DNA of 64,000 nucleotides from JACVRW01 sp963827065 (GTDB taxonomy: Bacteria; Actinomycetota; Thermoleophilia; Solirubrobacterales; Thermoleophilaceae), in the NCBI GenBank assembly GCA_963827065.1, contig CAWGZM010000007.1, positions 62,001 to 126,000 of the forward strand, given 5' to 3'. Made by a program: the position numbers and the translations under genes. Position 1 is the first letter of the stretch. Each line of letters begins with the position of its first letter. The notes beneath the pieces were generated by a model. The model was given only the letters and a program-made list of their open reading frames with translations. It made no database searches and was not told the origin of the DNA. Positions 48,856-57,566 of the stretch are shown one piece after another.

Positions 48856-49583
48856 TCCTGCTGCCCGCGGTCGACATACGCGAAGGCCGGGCGGTACGCC
48901 TGCGTCAGGGCGACTTCGACGACGAGACGGTCTACGCCGACGACCCGCTCGAGGCGGCGCGCTCGTTCGTCGATGCGGGTGCCCGCTTCCTCCACATAGT
49001 CGATCTTGACGGCGCGCGCGAGGGCGAGCCGGTCAACCTGCACCACGTCGAGCGCATCACGCGCGAGCTGTCGGTTCCGGTCGAGCTCGGCGGCGGCCTG
49101 CGCTCCTTCGCCTCGATCCGGCGCGCGCTCGGAGCCGGCGCCGACCGCGTCGTGCTCGGCACGGCGGCCTTCACGGATCCGGATCTGCTCGACGAGGCGC
49201 TCAGCGCCTTCACTTCGCGCATCCTGGTGGGCGTCGACGTGCGCGGAGGATTCGTGTCGGTGGCCGGCTGGACACGCGAGACGCAGGTGCGCGGCGAGGA
49301 CGCGATCCGGCGCATGCAGCAGCGCGGCGCCACCCGCTTCGTCTACACGAACGTCGACCGCGACGGGATGCTCGACGGCCCCGATCTCGAGGAGATCGAG
49401 CGCGTCGCGCAGGTGGTGCGCGGGCGCTTCCTCTACTCGGGCGGGATCAGCTCGCTCGATGACCTCAAGGCGCTCAGCCGGCTGCGCCTGCTCAACCTGG
49501 CCGGCGTCATCTCCGGCAAGGCGCTCTACGAGGGCCGTTTCGGCGTGCGCGAGGCCCAGGCCGCGCTCGACGGACGCGACTGA
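48852..49583 (+). CDS. hisA: Phosphoribosylformimino-AICAR ribotide isomerase
   Basis: A protein of 243 residues from GTG 48852 (GTGA). TIM barrel: ILLPAVDIREGRAVRLRQGD with catalytic Asp, VDLDGAREGEPVNLHHVERI, VELGGGLRSFASIRRALGAGADRVVLGTAA, TNVDRDGMLDGPDLEEI with the second Asp, and FLYSGGISSLDDLKAL. The trpF/priA activity found in some actinobacteria cannot be judged by eye; I call it HisA. Confidence 0.92.
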   Translation: MILLPAVDIREGRAVRLRQGDFDDETVYADDPLEAARSFVDAGARFLHIVDLDGAREGEPVNLHHVERITRELSVPVELGGGLRSFASIRRALGAGADRVVLGTAAFTDPDLLDEALSAFTSRILVGVDVRGGFVSVAGWTRETQVRGEDAIRRMQQRGATRFVYTNVDRDGMLDGPDLEEIERVAQVVRGRFLYSGGISSLDDLKALSRLRLLNLAGVISGKALYEGRFGVREAQAALDGRD

Positions 49584-50338
49584 TGTTGCTGCGCCGGGTC
49601 ATTCCCTGCCTCGACGTCGACAAGGGGCGCGTCGTGAAGGGCGTCGAGTTCCTGAATCTGCGTGACGCCGGCGATCCCGTCGAGCTCGCCGTGCGCTACC
49701 AGGAGGAGGGTGCCGACGAGATCGTGTTCCTCGACATCACCGCGTCGCACGAGAAGCGCGAGACCGTCGCAGCGCTCGCGCGCCGCTGCGCCGACGATCT
49801 CTTCATCCCGTTCACGATCGGCGGCGGCGTGCGCTCGGCCGCGGACGCGCAGGCGGTGCTGGACGCCGGCGCCGAGAAGGTGTCGGTCAACTCGGCCGCC
49901 GTCGCGCGTCCCGAGCTGATCGGGGAGCTCGCGGAGATCTTCGGGGCGCAGTGCGTCGTGCTGGCGATCGATGCGCGAGCTGACGAGGGGCACTACGGCG
50001 TCTACGTCAACGGCGGCCGCACCCCGGTCGGGCGAGACGCCGTCGAATGGGCGCGCGAGGGGGTCGAGCGCGGGGCGGGGGAGATCCTGCTCACGAGCAT
50101 GGACCGCGACGGCACCGAGGACGGCTACGAGCTGGAGCTGACACGGGCCGTGGCGGACGCGGTCGACGTCCCCGTGATCGCCTCGGGTGGCGCCGGCCGC
50201 CTGGAGCATCTCGTCGACGCGGTCCAGACGGGCCACGCGGACGCGGTCCTCTGCGCATCGATCTTCCACTACGGGCAGCACACCGTGGGCGAGGCCAAGG
50301 CGCGCATGCGGGAGGCTGGTATACCCGTTCGCCTGTGA
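49583..50338 (+). CDS. hisF: Imidazole glycerol phosphate synthase, cyclase subunit
   Basis: A protein of 251 residues (TGATG with hisA). VIPCLDVDKGRVVKGVEFLNLRDAGDPVELA (catalytic Asp11 region), IPFTIGGGVRSAADAQAVLDAGAEKVSVNSAAV, LAIDARADEGHYGVYVNGGR (second Asp), and IASGGAGRLEHLVDAV. It forms the heterodimer with HisH. Last his gene here: hisC, hisI and hisE are not in the window. GTGA overlap with cca follows. Confidence 0.95.
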   Translation: MLLRRVIPCLDVDKGRVVKGVEFLNLRDAGDPVELAVRYQEEGADEIVFLDITASHEKRETVAALARRCADDLFIPFTIGGGVRSAADAQAVLDAGAEKVSVNSAAVARPELIGELAEIFGAQCVVLAIDARADEGHYGVYVNGGRTPVGRDAVEWAREGVERGAGEILLTSMDRDGTEDGYELELTRAVADAVDVPVIASGGAGRLEHLVDAVQTGHADAVLCASIFHYGQHTVGEAKARMREAGIPVRL

Positions 50339-51576
50339 CGGGTCTCCGAGACGGCGAACTCCGCGAGCGCGTAAGGCGCGTTCCCGGAATCGAGCGCCTC
50401 CTTCCCGCTCTCGTGGGCCTGCCGCCCGCCTACCTCGTCGGGGGCGGAGTGCGCGACCTGCTTCGGGGCGCGAGGGCGGTGGACCTCGACATCGCGGTCG
50501 AAGGCGATGCCCGCATGGTCGCGCGTGCACTCGCCGAGCGGCTCGGTGGCGTGGCGCGCGAGCACGAGCGCTTCGGAACCGCCGTCGTCAAAACCGACGG
50601 GCTCAGCGTCGATCTCGCCACGACGCGGCGGGAGACCTACCCGGAGCCGGGAGCCCTTCCCGATGTCGAGGCGGCGACCCTGGGCGAGGATCTCGAGCGC
50701 CGCGACTTCACGATCAATGCGATGGCACTCGGACTGACCGGGGACGACCTCGGTCACCTCTACGACCCCTCGGGCGGGGTGGCGGACCTCCGAGCCGGGA
50801 CCATTCGAGTGCTGCACGAGCGCAGCTTCGTCGACGACCCGACGCGACTGCTGCGCGCGCTGCGCTACGAGGCGCGGCTCGGCTTCCGCATGGACCCCGA
50901 TACGGAGCTGCTGGCGCGAGACGCCGCCACGGAGGGGGGACTTCGCACCGTCTCGGGCGCCCGCGTCCGCGATGAGCTGATGGACCTGCTCGGCGAGCTC
51001 GAGGCGCCCTCGGCGGTGGCGCGCATGCGCGAGCTCGGCATCGACCGTGCCATCCACACCGCCATGGAGGCCGAGCCCGAGCTCGTGGCATCCGCGGCGC
51101 TCGGCGCCGTCGCTCTTGGAGCGAATCGAGCGCTCGCCGCGCTCGCGGCCCTCTGCCTGCCGGCCGCAGGGCGGCTCGAGCTGTGGCTGGGCGACCTGCA
51201 TCTGCCGGCCGCAGAGCGCGATTCCGTCATCCGCGCGACGCGCGTGGCGCCCGGCATGGCCTCCGAGCTGCGCCTGCACGAGCACACTCCGTCGGAGCTC
51301 CGCGCACTCCTCGGCCGCGAGACGCTCGTCGCGCTCGCGCTCGCGCTGGCCCTCGGCGCCCCGTCGAAGCCGATCCTGCGCTGGGTGACCGAGCTGCAGG
51401 GGATAAAACTCGAGATCAGCGGCGCGGACCTGCTCGCCGAGGGCATCCCCGAGAGCCCGGCGCTCGGCCGCGCCCTCGACGAGACGCTCGCGCGCAAGCT
51501 CGACGGCCTCGTGAAGGGCCGTGACCAGGAGCTCGAGACGGCGCTGCTTCTGGCCCGCGGTGACGACGATGAGTGA
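50335..51576 (+). CDS. cca: tRNA nucleotidyltransferase / poly(A) polymerase family protein
   Basis: A protein of 413 residues from GTG 50335. The class II head domain has AYLVGGGVRDLLRGARAVDLDIAVEGDA (metal-binding Asp pair in DLDIA) and EDLERRDFTINAMALGL, then SFVDDPTRLLRALRYEARLGF for ATP and RNA contact. The C-terminal helices are divergent from 240 on. It probably adds CCA to tRNA 3' ends; a poly(A) polymerase or A-adding role is possible. Confidence 0.88.
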   Translation: MTGLRDGELRERVRRVPGIERLLPALVGLPPAYLVGGGVRDLLRGARAVDLDIAVEGDARMVARALAERLGGVAREHERFGTAVVKTDGLSVDLATTRRETYPEPGALPDVEAATLGEDLERRDFTINAMALGLTGDDLGHLYDPSGGVADLRAGTIRVLHERSFVDDPTRLLRALRYEARLGFRMDPDTELLARDAATEGGLRTVSGARVRDELMDLLGELEAPSAVARMRELGIDRAIHTAMEAEPELVASAALGAVALGANRALAALAALCLPAAGRLELWLGDLHLPAAERDSVIRATRVAPGMASELRLHEHTPSELRALLGRETLVALALALALGAPSKPILRWVTELQGIKLEISGADLLAEGIPESPALGRALDETLARKLDGLVKGRDQELETALLLARGDDDE

Positions 51577-52297
51577 ACGCGGCTGGACCGTCCAGCTGCC
51601 GGGCGGCCACGCCTTCTTCTCGAGCCGCAACGGGGGAGTGAGCCGCGGGCCCTACCGGTCGCTCAACCTCGGCATCCTCACCGACGACGATCGGGAGTCC
51701 GTGATCGAGAACCGCAGCCGAGTCGCCGACGCCGCGCGCGTGCAGGCGGAGCGCGTGGCGATGGGCTGGCAGGTCCACGGGGCCGACCTGCGCGAATGGA
51801 CTGAGCCACCGGCCGACCACGCCTTCGCGCAGCCGGGCGACGTGACACTCGAGCGCGTCGACGGGCACATGACCACGACCGCAACCCTGGGCCTGCTCGT
51901 CCTCGTGGCCGACTGCTATCCGGTCGCGCTCTCGGACGGACAGCGAGTGGCGATGCTGCACTGCGGCTGGCGCCCGCTGGCCGCCGGGATCCTCGAGAAG
52001 GCGATCGCGACCTTCGAATCCGTGCCGTCCGCCGCGGTCGGCCCCGGCGTCGGCGGCTGCTGCTACGAGGTCGGACCCGAGGTCTTGGCGGAGTTCGAGG
52101 ACCTGGACCACGTCGCGGACGGGCGCATGCTCGACCTGCGCGCCGTGATCGCTCAGCGGCTCGAGCGCGCGGGAGTGACCGAGGTGCACCAGCTCGACCT
52201 GTGCACGAGCTGCCACCCCGACCTGTTCTTCTCGCACCGCCGCGACAGGGGCGTCACGGGCCGCCAGGCCGGACTGGCGGTGCTCCATGCGCGCTGA
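51569..52297 (+). CDS. pgeF: Polyphenol oxidase-like (laccase domain) PgeF protein
   Basis: A protein of 242 residues from ATG 51569, overlapping cca by 8 bases. FFSSRNGGVSRGPYRSLNLG, MGWQVHGAD (His), LVADCYPVALSD (Cys), MLHCGWRPLAAGILEKAI, and CTSCHPDLFFSHRRDRGVTGRQAG (His). These residues form the zinc site of the YfiH/DUF152 family, which hydrolyses wrongly built UDP-MurNAc peptides or acts on nucleosides. It neighbours yggS, as in many division clusters. Confidence 0.9.
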   Translation: MSERGWTVQLPGGHAFFSSRNGGVSRGPYRSLNLGILTDDDRESVIENRSRVADAARVQAERVAMGWQVHGADLREWTEPPADHAFAQPGDVTLERVDGHMTTTATLGLLVLVADCYPVALSDGQRVAMLHCGWRPLAAGILEKAIATFESVPSAAVGPGVGGCCYEVGPEVLAEFEDLDHVADGRMLDLRAVIAQRLERAGVTEVHQLDLCTSCHPDLFFSHRRDRGVTGRQAGLAVLHAR

Positions 52298-52898
52298 GGC
52301 GATCCGCTCGAACCTGGAGCGGATCCGGGAGGAGATCGGGCCCGACATCGAGATCCTCGCCGCGACGAAGTACGTCGCCGACTCGGATCTGCCGGCACTG
52401 GCCGAGGCGGGGATCGAGCTCGTCGGCGAGAACCGCGCCCAGGACATGCTGCGAAAGCAGGAGCAGCACCGCGACCTCTTCACCTGGGACTTCATCGGCG
52501 CGATCCAGAGCCGCAAGCTCAAGGACATCGCGCCGAACGTGCGGCTGATCCACTCGATCGCATCCGAGTCCGCACTGCGGCGGCTGGAGCAGAACCCTGC
52601 CACGGAGGTGCTGATCCAGGTGAACGTGGCGGGCGAGGTGTCAAAGGAGGGGATCGACCCGCGGGAGCTCCGGAGCTACATCGAGAGCTGTCCTTGCCCG
52701 GTCACCGGCCTGATGACGATGCCTCCGTTCGTCGAGCGGCCCGAGGACAACCGGCGCCACTTCGCCCGGCTGGCCGAGCTCGCCGTAGAGCACGGGCTAC
52801 GCCGCCTGTCGATGGGCACCTCCCAGGACTACGCGGTGGCGGCTCAGGAGGGCGCGACGATCGTCAGGCTCGGCAGCGTCCTCTACGAGGGCGCGTAG
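52287..52898 (+). CDS. yggS: PLP homeostasis protein YggS/PLPBP
   Basis: A protein of 203 residues from ATG 52287, overlapping pgeF by 11 bases. The PLP-binding barrel has ILAATKYVADSDLPALAEAG (Lys about 28), GENRAQDMLRKQEQH, WDFIGAIQSRKLKDIAP, VLIQVNVAGEVSKEGI, GLMTMPPF, and LSMGTSQDYAVAAQEGATIVRLGS. It balances free PLP, without known catalysis. The end overlaps the convergent hydrolase by 16 bases. Confidence 0.92.
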   Translation: MRAEAIRSNLERIREEIGPDIEILAATKYVADSDLPALAEAGIELVGENRAQDMLRKQEQHRDLFTWDFIGAIQSRKLKDIAPNVRLIHSIASESALRRLEQNPATEVLIQVNVAGEVSKEGIDPRELRSYIESCPCPVTGLMTMPPFVERPEDNRRHFARLAELAVEHGLRRLSMGTSQDYAVAAQEGATIVRLGSVLYEGA

Positions 52899-53716
52899 CC
52901 GACCCGCTCGAGGAAATCCGCGATTGCGCCCGACAGCCGTGCGCCCTGCCAGGCGATCGGCGAGCTGCCCTTGTCCTCGACCACGAGTTCGGCGTGCGGG
53001 AGCCGGCGCGCGTACTCCTCGGCCACGCCGAGCGGGTGCAGCTGGTCGGCCTCGTCGCGTGAGCCGACGATCAGCACCGGCACGTCGAGGTGCTCGAGCG
53101 GCTCGAGCCCCTTCCACGCGATCGAGCGCGGCACCTGGCGCAGCGCCTGCGCGACCGCCTCCGGATGCTCGTGGCGCTCCATGCGCTGGCGCGTGGCCTC
53201 GCGCGCGATCGCGCGCCATTTCTCGGGCAGGCCCTCCGGCTGGGCCACCTCGACGAATGCGTCGACGCCGCCGCTGTCGAGCCCGGCGGCCATGCGCTCC
53301 CAGGAGTCGCCGTCGATGTCCCCGGTGCGCGCGTAGCCCGTGTAGGCCGGCGTGATCTGGACGAGCGCCGGGACGCGCTCGGGGTGCTCGAGCGCGAACG
53401 CCATCGCCGTGGCCGCGCCCATCGAGCTGCCGACGAGTGCGGCCCGATCGATGTCGAGCTGGCTCAGCACCGCATTCAGGTCGTCGACCAGCTCCGGGTA
53501 CTCGTAGCTCGAGCCCGGCGACGAAGAGCCGTGGCCGCGGGCGTCATAGGCGATCAGCCGGTAGCCGCGCTTCAAGAGGGCCCGCGAGCCCTGCACGACG
53601 TTTCGGCGCGTGGCCGACAGGCCGTGCACGAGCACGATCGGCGGGCCGTCGCCGGCGCTCTCTCCCTCGAGCACGAGGCCGGCCCCGCGATCCACGCTGA
53701 ACGCTTCGAGTTCCAC
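52883..53716 (-). CDS. Alpha/beta hydrolase
   Basis: A protein of 277 residues from GTG 53716. IVLVHGLSATRRNVVQGSRALL (oxyanion HG), LIAYDARGHGSSSPG, ALVGSSMGAATAMAFAL with the nucleophile Ser in GSSMG, Asp in VPVLIVGSRDEADQLHPLG. A lid region lies at about 130-200. Substrate unknown. It faces opposite to all neighbours and splits yggS from sepF, which elsewhere are adjacent, so it looks inserted. Confidence 0.88.
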   Translation of the reverse strand: MELEAFSVDRGAGLVLEGESAGDGPPIVLVHGLSATRRNVVQGSRALLKRGYRLIAYDARGHGSSSPGSSYEYPELVDDLNAVLSQLDIDRAALVGSSMGAATAMAFALEHPERVPALVQITPAYTGYARTGDIDGDSWERMAAGLDSGGVDAFVEVAQPEGLPEKWRAIAREATRQRMERHEHPEAVAQALRQVPRSIAWKGLEPLEHLDVPVLIVGSRDEADQLHPLGVAEEYARRLPHAELVVEDKGSSPIAWQGARLSGAIADFLERVGYAPS

Positions 53717-53768
53717 GGCTTACACTTTGACAAGGACTTTCCCCGTTACGGGCGAAATCACCGGGAGC

Positions 53769-54320
53769 ATGGCGCTTCGCGATACATGGCATCGAACGCT
53801 GGTCTACTTCGGCCTCGCCGAAGAGGAGGACCCGCGCTACGAGTCGCTTCCGCCCGAGCCTGAGCCCGAGGCGGAGCTCGAGGACCGCTACCGCGACCGT
53901 CCCAACGTGCGGCGCCTGCAACGCCGCCGGCGGGACGAGTTCGACGACATCTTCGCCGACGAGCCGCGCAGCGGCGGTCGCGAGACGCGCGTCCTGCGCC
54001 CGGTCGGCGGCAACGGCCGCTCGGGCGGAGGGGGCCCGGGGGACATCCAGGTGCACCTGGTGATCCCCAAGAGCTTCAACGACGCCCAGCAGATCGCCGA
54101 CCAGTTCAAGGACGCGATTCCCGTGATCCTGAACCTCCAATCGACCGACACGGACCTCTCGAAGCGGCTGATCGACTTCGCCTCCGGCCTGACCTATGCG
54201 CTCGACGGCGGCATGCAGCGGATCGCCGACAAGGTGTTCCTGCTCACGCCGCGCAACGTCGAGGTGTCGGCCGAGGAGCGCGCACGGCTGATCGAGAAGG
54301 GCTTCTTCAACCAGTCTTGA
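53769..54320 (+). CDS. sepF: Cell division protein SepF
   Basis: A protein of 183 residues from ATG 53769 with GGGAG just upstream. The N-terminal amphipathic helix (ALRDTWHRTLVYFGLAEEE) would bind membrane; an acidic, then Arg-rich linker follows to about 90; residues about 95-183 are the SepF core (IQVHLVIPKSFNDAQQIADQFKDAIPVILNLQSTD, RLIDFASGLTYALDGGMQRIADKVFLLTP). It links FtsZ to the membrane in actinobacteria. A TACACT box at 53721 may be its promoter. Confidence 0.93.
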   Translation: MALRDTWHRTLVYFGLAEEEDPRYESLPPEPEPEAELEDRYRDRPNVRRLQRRRRDEFDDIFADEPRSGGRETRVLRPVGGNGRSGGGGPGDIQVHLVIPKSFNDAQQIADQFKDAIPVILNLQSTDTDLSKRLIDFASGLTYALDGGMQRIADKVFLLTPRNVEVSAEERARLIEKGFFNQS

Positions 54321-54874
54321 GCCGGCGGCCGCTGCTTCTCGCCTGCGCGGCAGCTCTGGTGCTGCTCGCGGTCGCATGCCCGGCGGCGGTCGCGGAGCCG
54401 TTCACGATCGAGGCGACCGGCAGCAAGCGCACGCTCGGCAAGGTGCGCGCGATCGGGGATTTCCGGCCGCAGGCAGACCCGACGCTCGGGGCGGCCACCA
54501 GCGTGTTCGGCCCGCCGACGAGGGTCGTGCGCACGAGTGACGTCTCCTGCCGCGTCGTCTACGCCGGCGTGGGGCTGCGCTTCGCGTTCGTGAACCTCGG
54601 CGGCGGCGGGGGTTGTGACCCGGCGCTCACCAAGAGCCAGGTGGCGCGCGCCTTCGACCCGCGCTGGCACACCGGGAAGGGGCTCGGCATCGGCGACCGA
54701 CTGCGCCGCCTCAAGCGCCTCTACCCGGCTGCCACTCGGCACGGACGCTCGTGGTGGATCGTCAAGGGGATCAACATCTTCGGATCAGGTGGCCCGTACG
54801 GCGTCGTGCGCGCGACTATGAAGGACGGGCGCGTCCAGTCGTTTGCCATGTCGATCGGCGCGGCGGGCGAATGA
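54317..54874 (+). CDS. Secreted protein of unknown function
   Basis: A protein of 185 residues with a TTG start at 54317 overlapping the sepF stop (TTGA). Residues 1-26 form a signal peptide (LLLACAAALVLLAVACPAAVAEP; the internal Cys does not fit a lipobox well). The mature part has one Cys pair (VSCRVVYAGVG and GGCDPALTKSQ) and GKGLGIGDRLRRLKRLYPAATRHG, resembling domains of outer-surface proteins. No family recognised. Confidence 0.75.
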   Translation: MSRRPLLLACAAALVLLAVACPAAVAEPFTIEATGSKRTLGKVRAIGDFRPQADPTLGAATSVFGPPTRVVRTSDVSCRVVYAGVGLRFAFVNLGGGGGCDPALTKSQVARAFDPRWHTGKGLGIGDRLRRLKRLYPAATRHGRSWWIVKGINIFGSGGPYGVVRATMKDGRVQSFAMSIGAAGE

Positions 54875-54897
54875 CCCCCAGGTAGGCTTCGGCGCCG

Positions 54898-55656
54898 ATG
54901 AAGCTGGGTCTGATCGGCGCCGGGAACATGGCCTCTGCCCTCGCGCGGGGGATGGGAGAGCCCGTGCTCGTCTCCGACATCGATGCCGAGCGCGCCCGCG
55001 CCCTGGCTGAGCAGGTCGGGGGCGAGGCGGTCGGCTCGAACGCCGAGCTTGCGGAGCGCGCGGACGCGGTGCTGCTGTGCCACAAGCCGAAGCAGCTCGA
55101 GGAGGTCGCGGCCGAGGTGGCGGGCCACACGGACACGGTGGTCTCGATCCTCGCGGCGACGCCGACGGCCAGGCTGGCGGCCGCGTATCCGGGGGCCGCG
55201 ATCTACCGCTTCATCCCGAACATGCCCGTCGAGGTGGGGCGCGGGGTGCTCTGCTACGTGCGCGGGCCCGGCGCAGCCGAGGGCCCCGAGGGGGAGATAC
55301 TCGAGCTGATGGGCCGCGCGGGCGAGCTGATCACGCTCGACGACGAGCCGCTGATCGAGCCGGCGATGGCCCTCATGAGCTGCGGGCCGGCCTTCATGGC
55401 GCTGTGGGCCGAGAGCTTCGCCCGGGCGGGCGCCGCCCACGGCCTCGAGCCCGATGCGGCGATGCGCATGGCCGTGGAGACGATGGCTGGCACTGCGGCC
55501 TGGCTGGCCCAGCACGGATATGACGGCGCCGACCTGCGAGCCCGCGTCGCCACCCCGGGCGGCACCACCGAGCGCGGCCTGATCGCGCTCGAGGAAGGTG
55601 GCCTGGGCGATCTCGTCCGCGCCACGGTCGATCAGGTCGTGGAGGCCACGCGATGA
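54898..55656 (+). CDS. proC: Pyrroline-5-carboxylate reductase
   Basis: A protein of 252 residues. NAD(P)-binding GLIGAGNMASALARGMGEPV at 3-22; LLCHKPKQLEEVAAEV; YRFIPNMPVEVGRGVLCYV; and the C-terminal signature DLRARVATPGGTTERGLIALEEGGL. It makes proline. The stop overlaps yggT (ATGA). Confidence 0.93.
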   Translation: MKLGLIGAGNMASALARGMGEPVLVSDIDAERARALAEQVGGEAVGSNAELAERADAVLLCHKPKQLEEVAAEVAGHTDTVVSILAATPTARLAAAYPGAAIYRFIPNMPVEVGRGVLCYVRGPGAAEGPEGEILELMGRAGELITLDDEPLIEPAMALMSCGPAFMALWAESFARAGAAHGLEPDAAMRMAVETMAGTAAWLAQHGYDGADLRARVATPGGTTERGLIALEEGGLGDLVRATVDQVVEATR

Positions 55657-55958
55657 GCTTCTGGCTCGCGATAACCCGCGGCGACGTGGCGGACTACGTG
55701 CGCACCCTGGCGCTCGTCTACATCGTCCTGATCTTCATCCGGATCATCATGAGCTGGATCCCGCGGATGCCCTACAACCGCATCCTGAACGGCTTCCTGA
55801 CGTTCGTCACCGATGTGACCGACCCCTACCTCAACCTCTTCCGCCGCATCCTGCCGATGGTGCGGATCGGCCCCGGGGCGCTCGACCTGAGCCCGATCAT
55901 CGCCACCTTCACGCTGATCATCGTGAGCAGCCTGGTGGCGGGCATCATCGAGGGCTGA
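55653..55958 (+). CDS. yggT: YggT family membrane protein
   Basis: A protein of 101 residues with two hydrophobic regions (about 15-35 and 75-98). IFIRIIMSWIPRMPYNRILNGFLTFVTDVTDPYLNLFRRILPM matches the YggT core in pieces: SWIP, DPYL and FRR. Membrane protein of the yggS-sepF-lspA neighbourhood; role unclear. Confidence 0.9.
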   Translation: MSFWLAITRGDVADYVRTLALVYIVLIFIRIIMSWIPRMPYNRILNGFLTFVTDVTDPYLNLFRRILPMVRIGPGALDLSPIIATFTLIIVSSLVAGIIEG

Positions 55959-55959
55959 C

Positions 55960-56424
55960 ATGTCCCGGCTGGGCGGTGTCACCGCCGCGGTCGCGACCGC
56001 CGGCGTCGTCGTCGCCATCGACCAGGTCACGAAGCAGATCGCGGCGACGAACGTCGAGCGCGGCGGCGAGGTGAGCGTCTTTCCCGGCCTCGAGATCTCG
56101 AACACGCGTAACAGCGGCGTGGCGTTCGGGGTCTTCCAGGACGGCGGCGTGATCGTGGCCGTGCTGATCGGCGCGTCGCTGGTGCTCCTGATCGGCTACT
56201 TCCTGCGCCACAGCGACGTCCCCCTGATGTGGCTGCCGGTCGGCATGCTGCTCGGCGGGGCGCTCGGCAACCTCGCCGATCGCGCGAGAGAGGGCGCCGT
56301 GATCGACTTCATCGACCCGGTGGCCTGGCCCGCCTTCAACGTGGCGGACTCCTGCATCGTGGTGGGGGTCCTTCTGCTGCTCTGGGTCGTCGAGGGGAGG
56401 ACGCGACGAGCCCAGACGAGCTGA
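55960..56424 (+). CDS. lspA: Lipoprotein signal peptidase
   Basis: A protein of 154 residues with four hydrophobic helices. AIDQVTKQIAA, ISNTRNSGVAFGVFQDGG, and the two catalytic Asp motifs GGALGNLADRAREGAVIDFI and WPAFNVADSCIVVGVLLLL. It cleaves lipoprotein signals at the membrane; substrates such as the lipoprotein at 17300 are expected. Confidence 0.95.
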   Translation: MSRLGGVTAAVATAGVVVAIDQVTKQIAATNVERGGEVSVFPGLEISNTRNSGVAFGVFQDGGVIVAVLIGASLVLLIGYFLRHSDVPLMWLPVGMLLGGALGNLADRAREGAVIDFIDPVAWPAFNVADSCIVVGVLLLLWVVEGRTRRAQTS

Positions 56425-57341
56425 TCGCGTCGGGCGAGGACGCCGGACTGCGCCTTGACGCCTTTATCGCCGCGCGCGGCGCCGCCCCCTCGCGCTCCGC
56501 CGCCCAGCGCCTGATCGAGGCCGGGGCCGTGACGGTCGGCGGGCGGGCCCGGCCGAAGAACCACCGCGTCGCCGAGGGCGAGCGCGTGGAGCTGGCCGCC
56601 ACCCCGGCCGAAGCGCCCGCCCCGGCACGGGCCCCCGAGCTCGACATCGTCTACGAGGACGACTACCTGATCGTCGTCGACAAGCCGGCCGGGCTGGTTA
56701 CCCATCCGGCGCCCGGCCACGGTGGCACCACGCTGGCCGAGGCGCTCGCCGGACACGCCGCCGGGGGCCCGCACCGCGAGCGCGCCGGGATTGTGCACCG
56801 GCTCGACCGGGACACCTCGGGTCTGCTCGTCGTGGCGCGCTCGGAAGATGTCCACGCCCGGCTTCAGCGGATGATGCGCGCCCGTGAGATCACGCGTGAG
56901 TACCTGACGCTCGTCAGCGGGCATCCCGACGCCGAGAGCGGGACCATCGACGCACCGATCGGCCGCGACCGCAGACGCCGGACCGTGATGTCGACGCGCA
57001 CCGATCGGGCGCGCGGGGCGGTCACTCATTTCGAGGTGCTCGAACGGTTGCCGCGGACAGCGCTCCTGAGCGTCCGGCTCGAGACCGGACGCACCCACCA
57101 GATCCGCGCCCACCTCGCCGCGATCGGGCACGCGGTTTGCGGCGACCCGGCCTACGGAGGCTCCGAATGCGGGCGCAGGCTCGGGTTGGAGCGCCAGTTT
57201 CTCCACGCTCGAAAACTCATGTTTAGGCACCCGATCACAGGGGCAAACATGGCGTGCGAGTCCAAACCACCCGTCGATCTGCGTCACGCGCTTGACGTGG
57301 CGAGACGGGAGCCAGTCTCCGGAGGGCCAGACGGAGGCTGA
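56421..57341 (+). CDS. rluD: RluA/RluD family pseudouridine synthase
   Basis: A protein of about 306 residues. No ATG, GTG or TTG lies near the family N-terminus; CTG 56421 overlaps the lspA stop as CTGA, in line with the NTGA overlaps elsewhere, so I propose a CTG start (uncertain). S4 domain at about 1-60 (GLRLDAFIAARGAAPSRSAAQRLIEAGAVTVGG), then the synthase domain: VVDKPAGLVTHPAPGH, IVHRLDRDTSGLLVVAR with catalytic Asp, and RTHQIRAHLAAIGHAVCGDPAYG. It modifies 23S rRNA (or tRNA). Confidence 0.9.
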   Translation: MIASGEDAGLRLDAFIAARGAAPSRSAAQRLIEAGAVTVGGRARPKNHRVAEGERVELAATPAEAPAPARAPELDIVYEDDYLIVVDKPAGLVTHPAPGHGGTTLAEALAGHAAGGPHRERAGIVHRLDRDTSGLLVVARSEDVHARLQRMMRAREITREYLTLVSGHPDAESGTIDAPIGRDRRRRTVMSTRTDRARGAVTHFEVLERLPRTALLSVRLETGRTHQIRAHLAAIGHAVCGDPAYGGSECGRRLGLERQFLHARKLMFRHPITGANMACESKPPVDLRHALDVARREPVSGGPDGG

Positions 57342-57350
57342 AAATACGAG

Positions 57351-57378
57351 CGAGGCGGTCTTCGGACCGCCTCGTTTC
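57351..57378 (+). terminator. Strong UUCG-loop terminator after rluD
   Basis: CGAGGCGGTC (57351-57360), TTCG loop, GACCGCCTCG (57365-57374), then TTTC. A perfect 10-base stem with a stable tetraloop, 9 bases after the rluD stop, separating this operon from rpsB. Confidence 0.85.
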
Positions 57379-57566
57379 GTACTTGTGGGGTCGCTCCAGC
57401 GATCTCCGGCGCCGAAGCCAGGGTCCTCTATCCTTCTGGACCGTTCAAGCAATGCGACCCCGCCGGATACAGGCGGCCGCGGCCCTGCCCGGGCACTCAG
57501 AAGCCCGGGTCCGCGAGCCGGCCGGTGGGCAGACGGACCAACCAACACATTCAAGGGAGCTTCTCT
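57379..57566 (+). promoter_or_regulatory. rpsB upstream region
   Basis: The 188 bases after the terminator must carry the rpsB promoter and 5' leader. TATCCT at 57428-57433 is a possible -10, without a clear -35. A GC-rich stretch at 57460-57530 could fold, and an S2-responsive leader is possible but not shown. AAGGGAG at 57553-57559 is the ribosome binding site. Confidence 0.35.
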
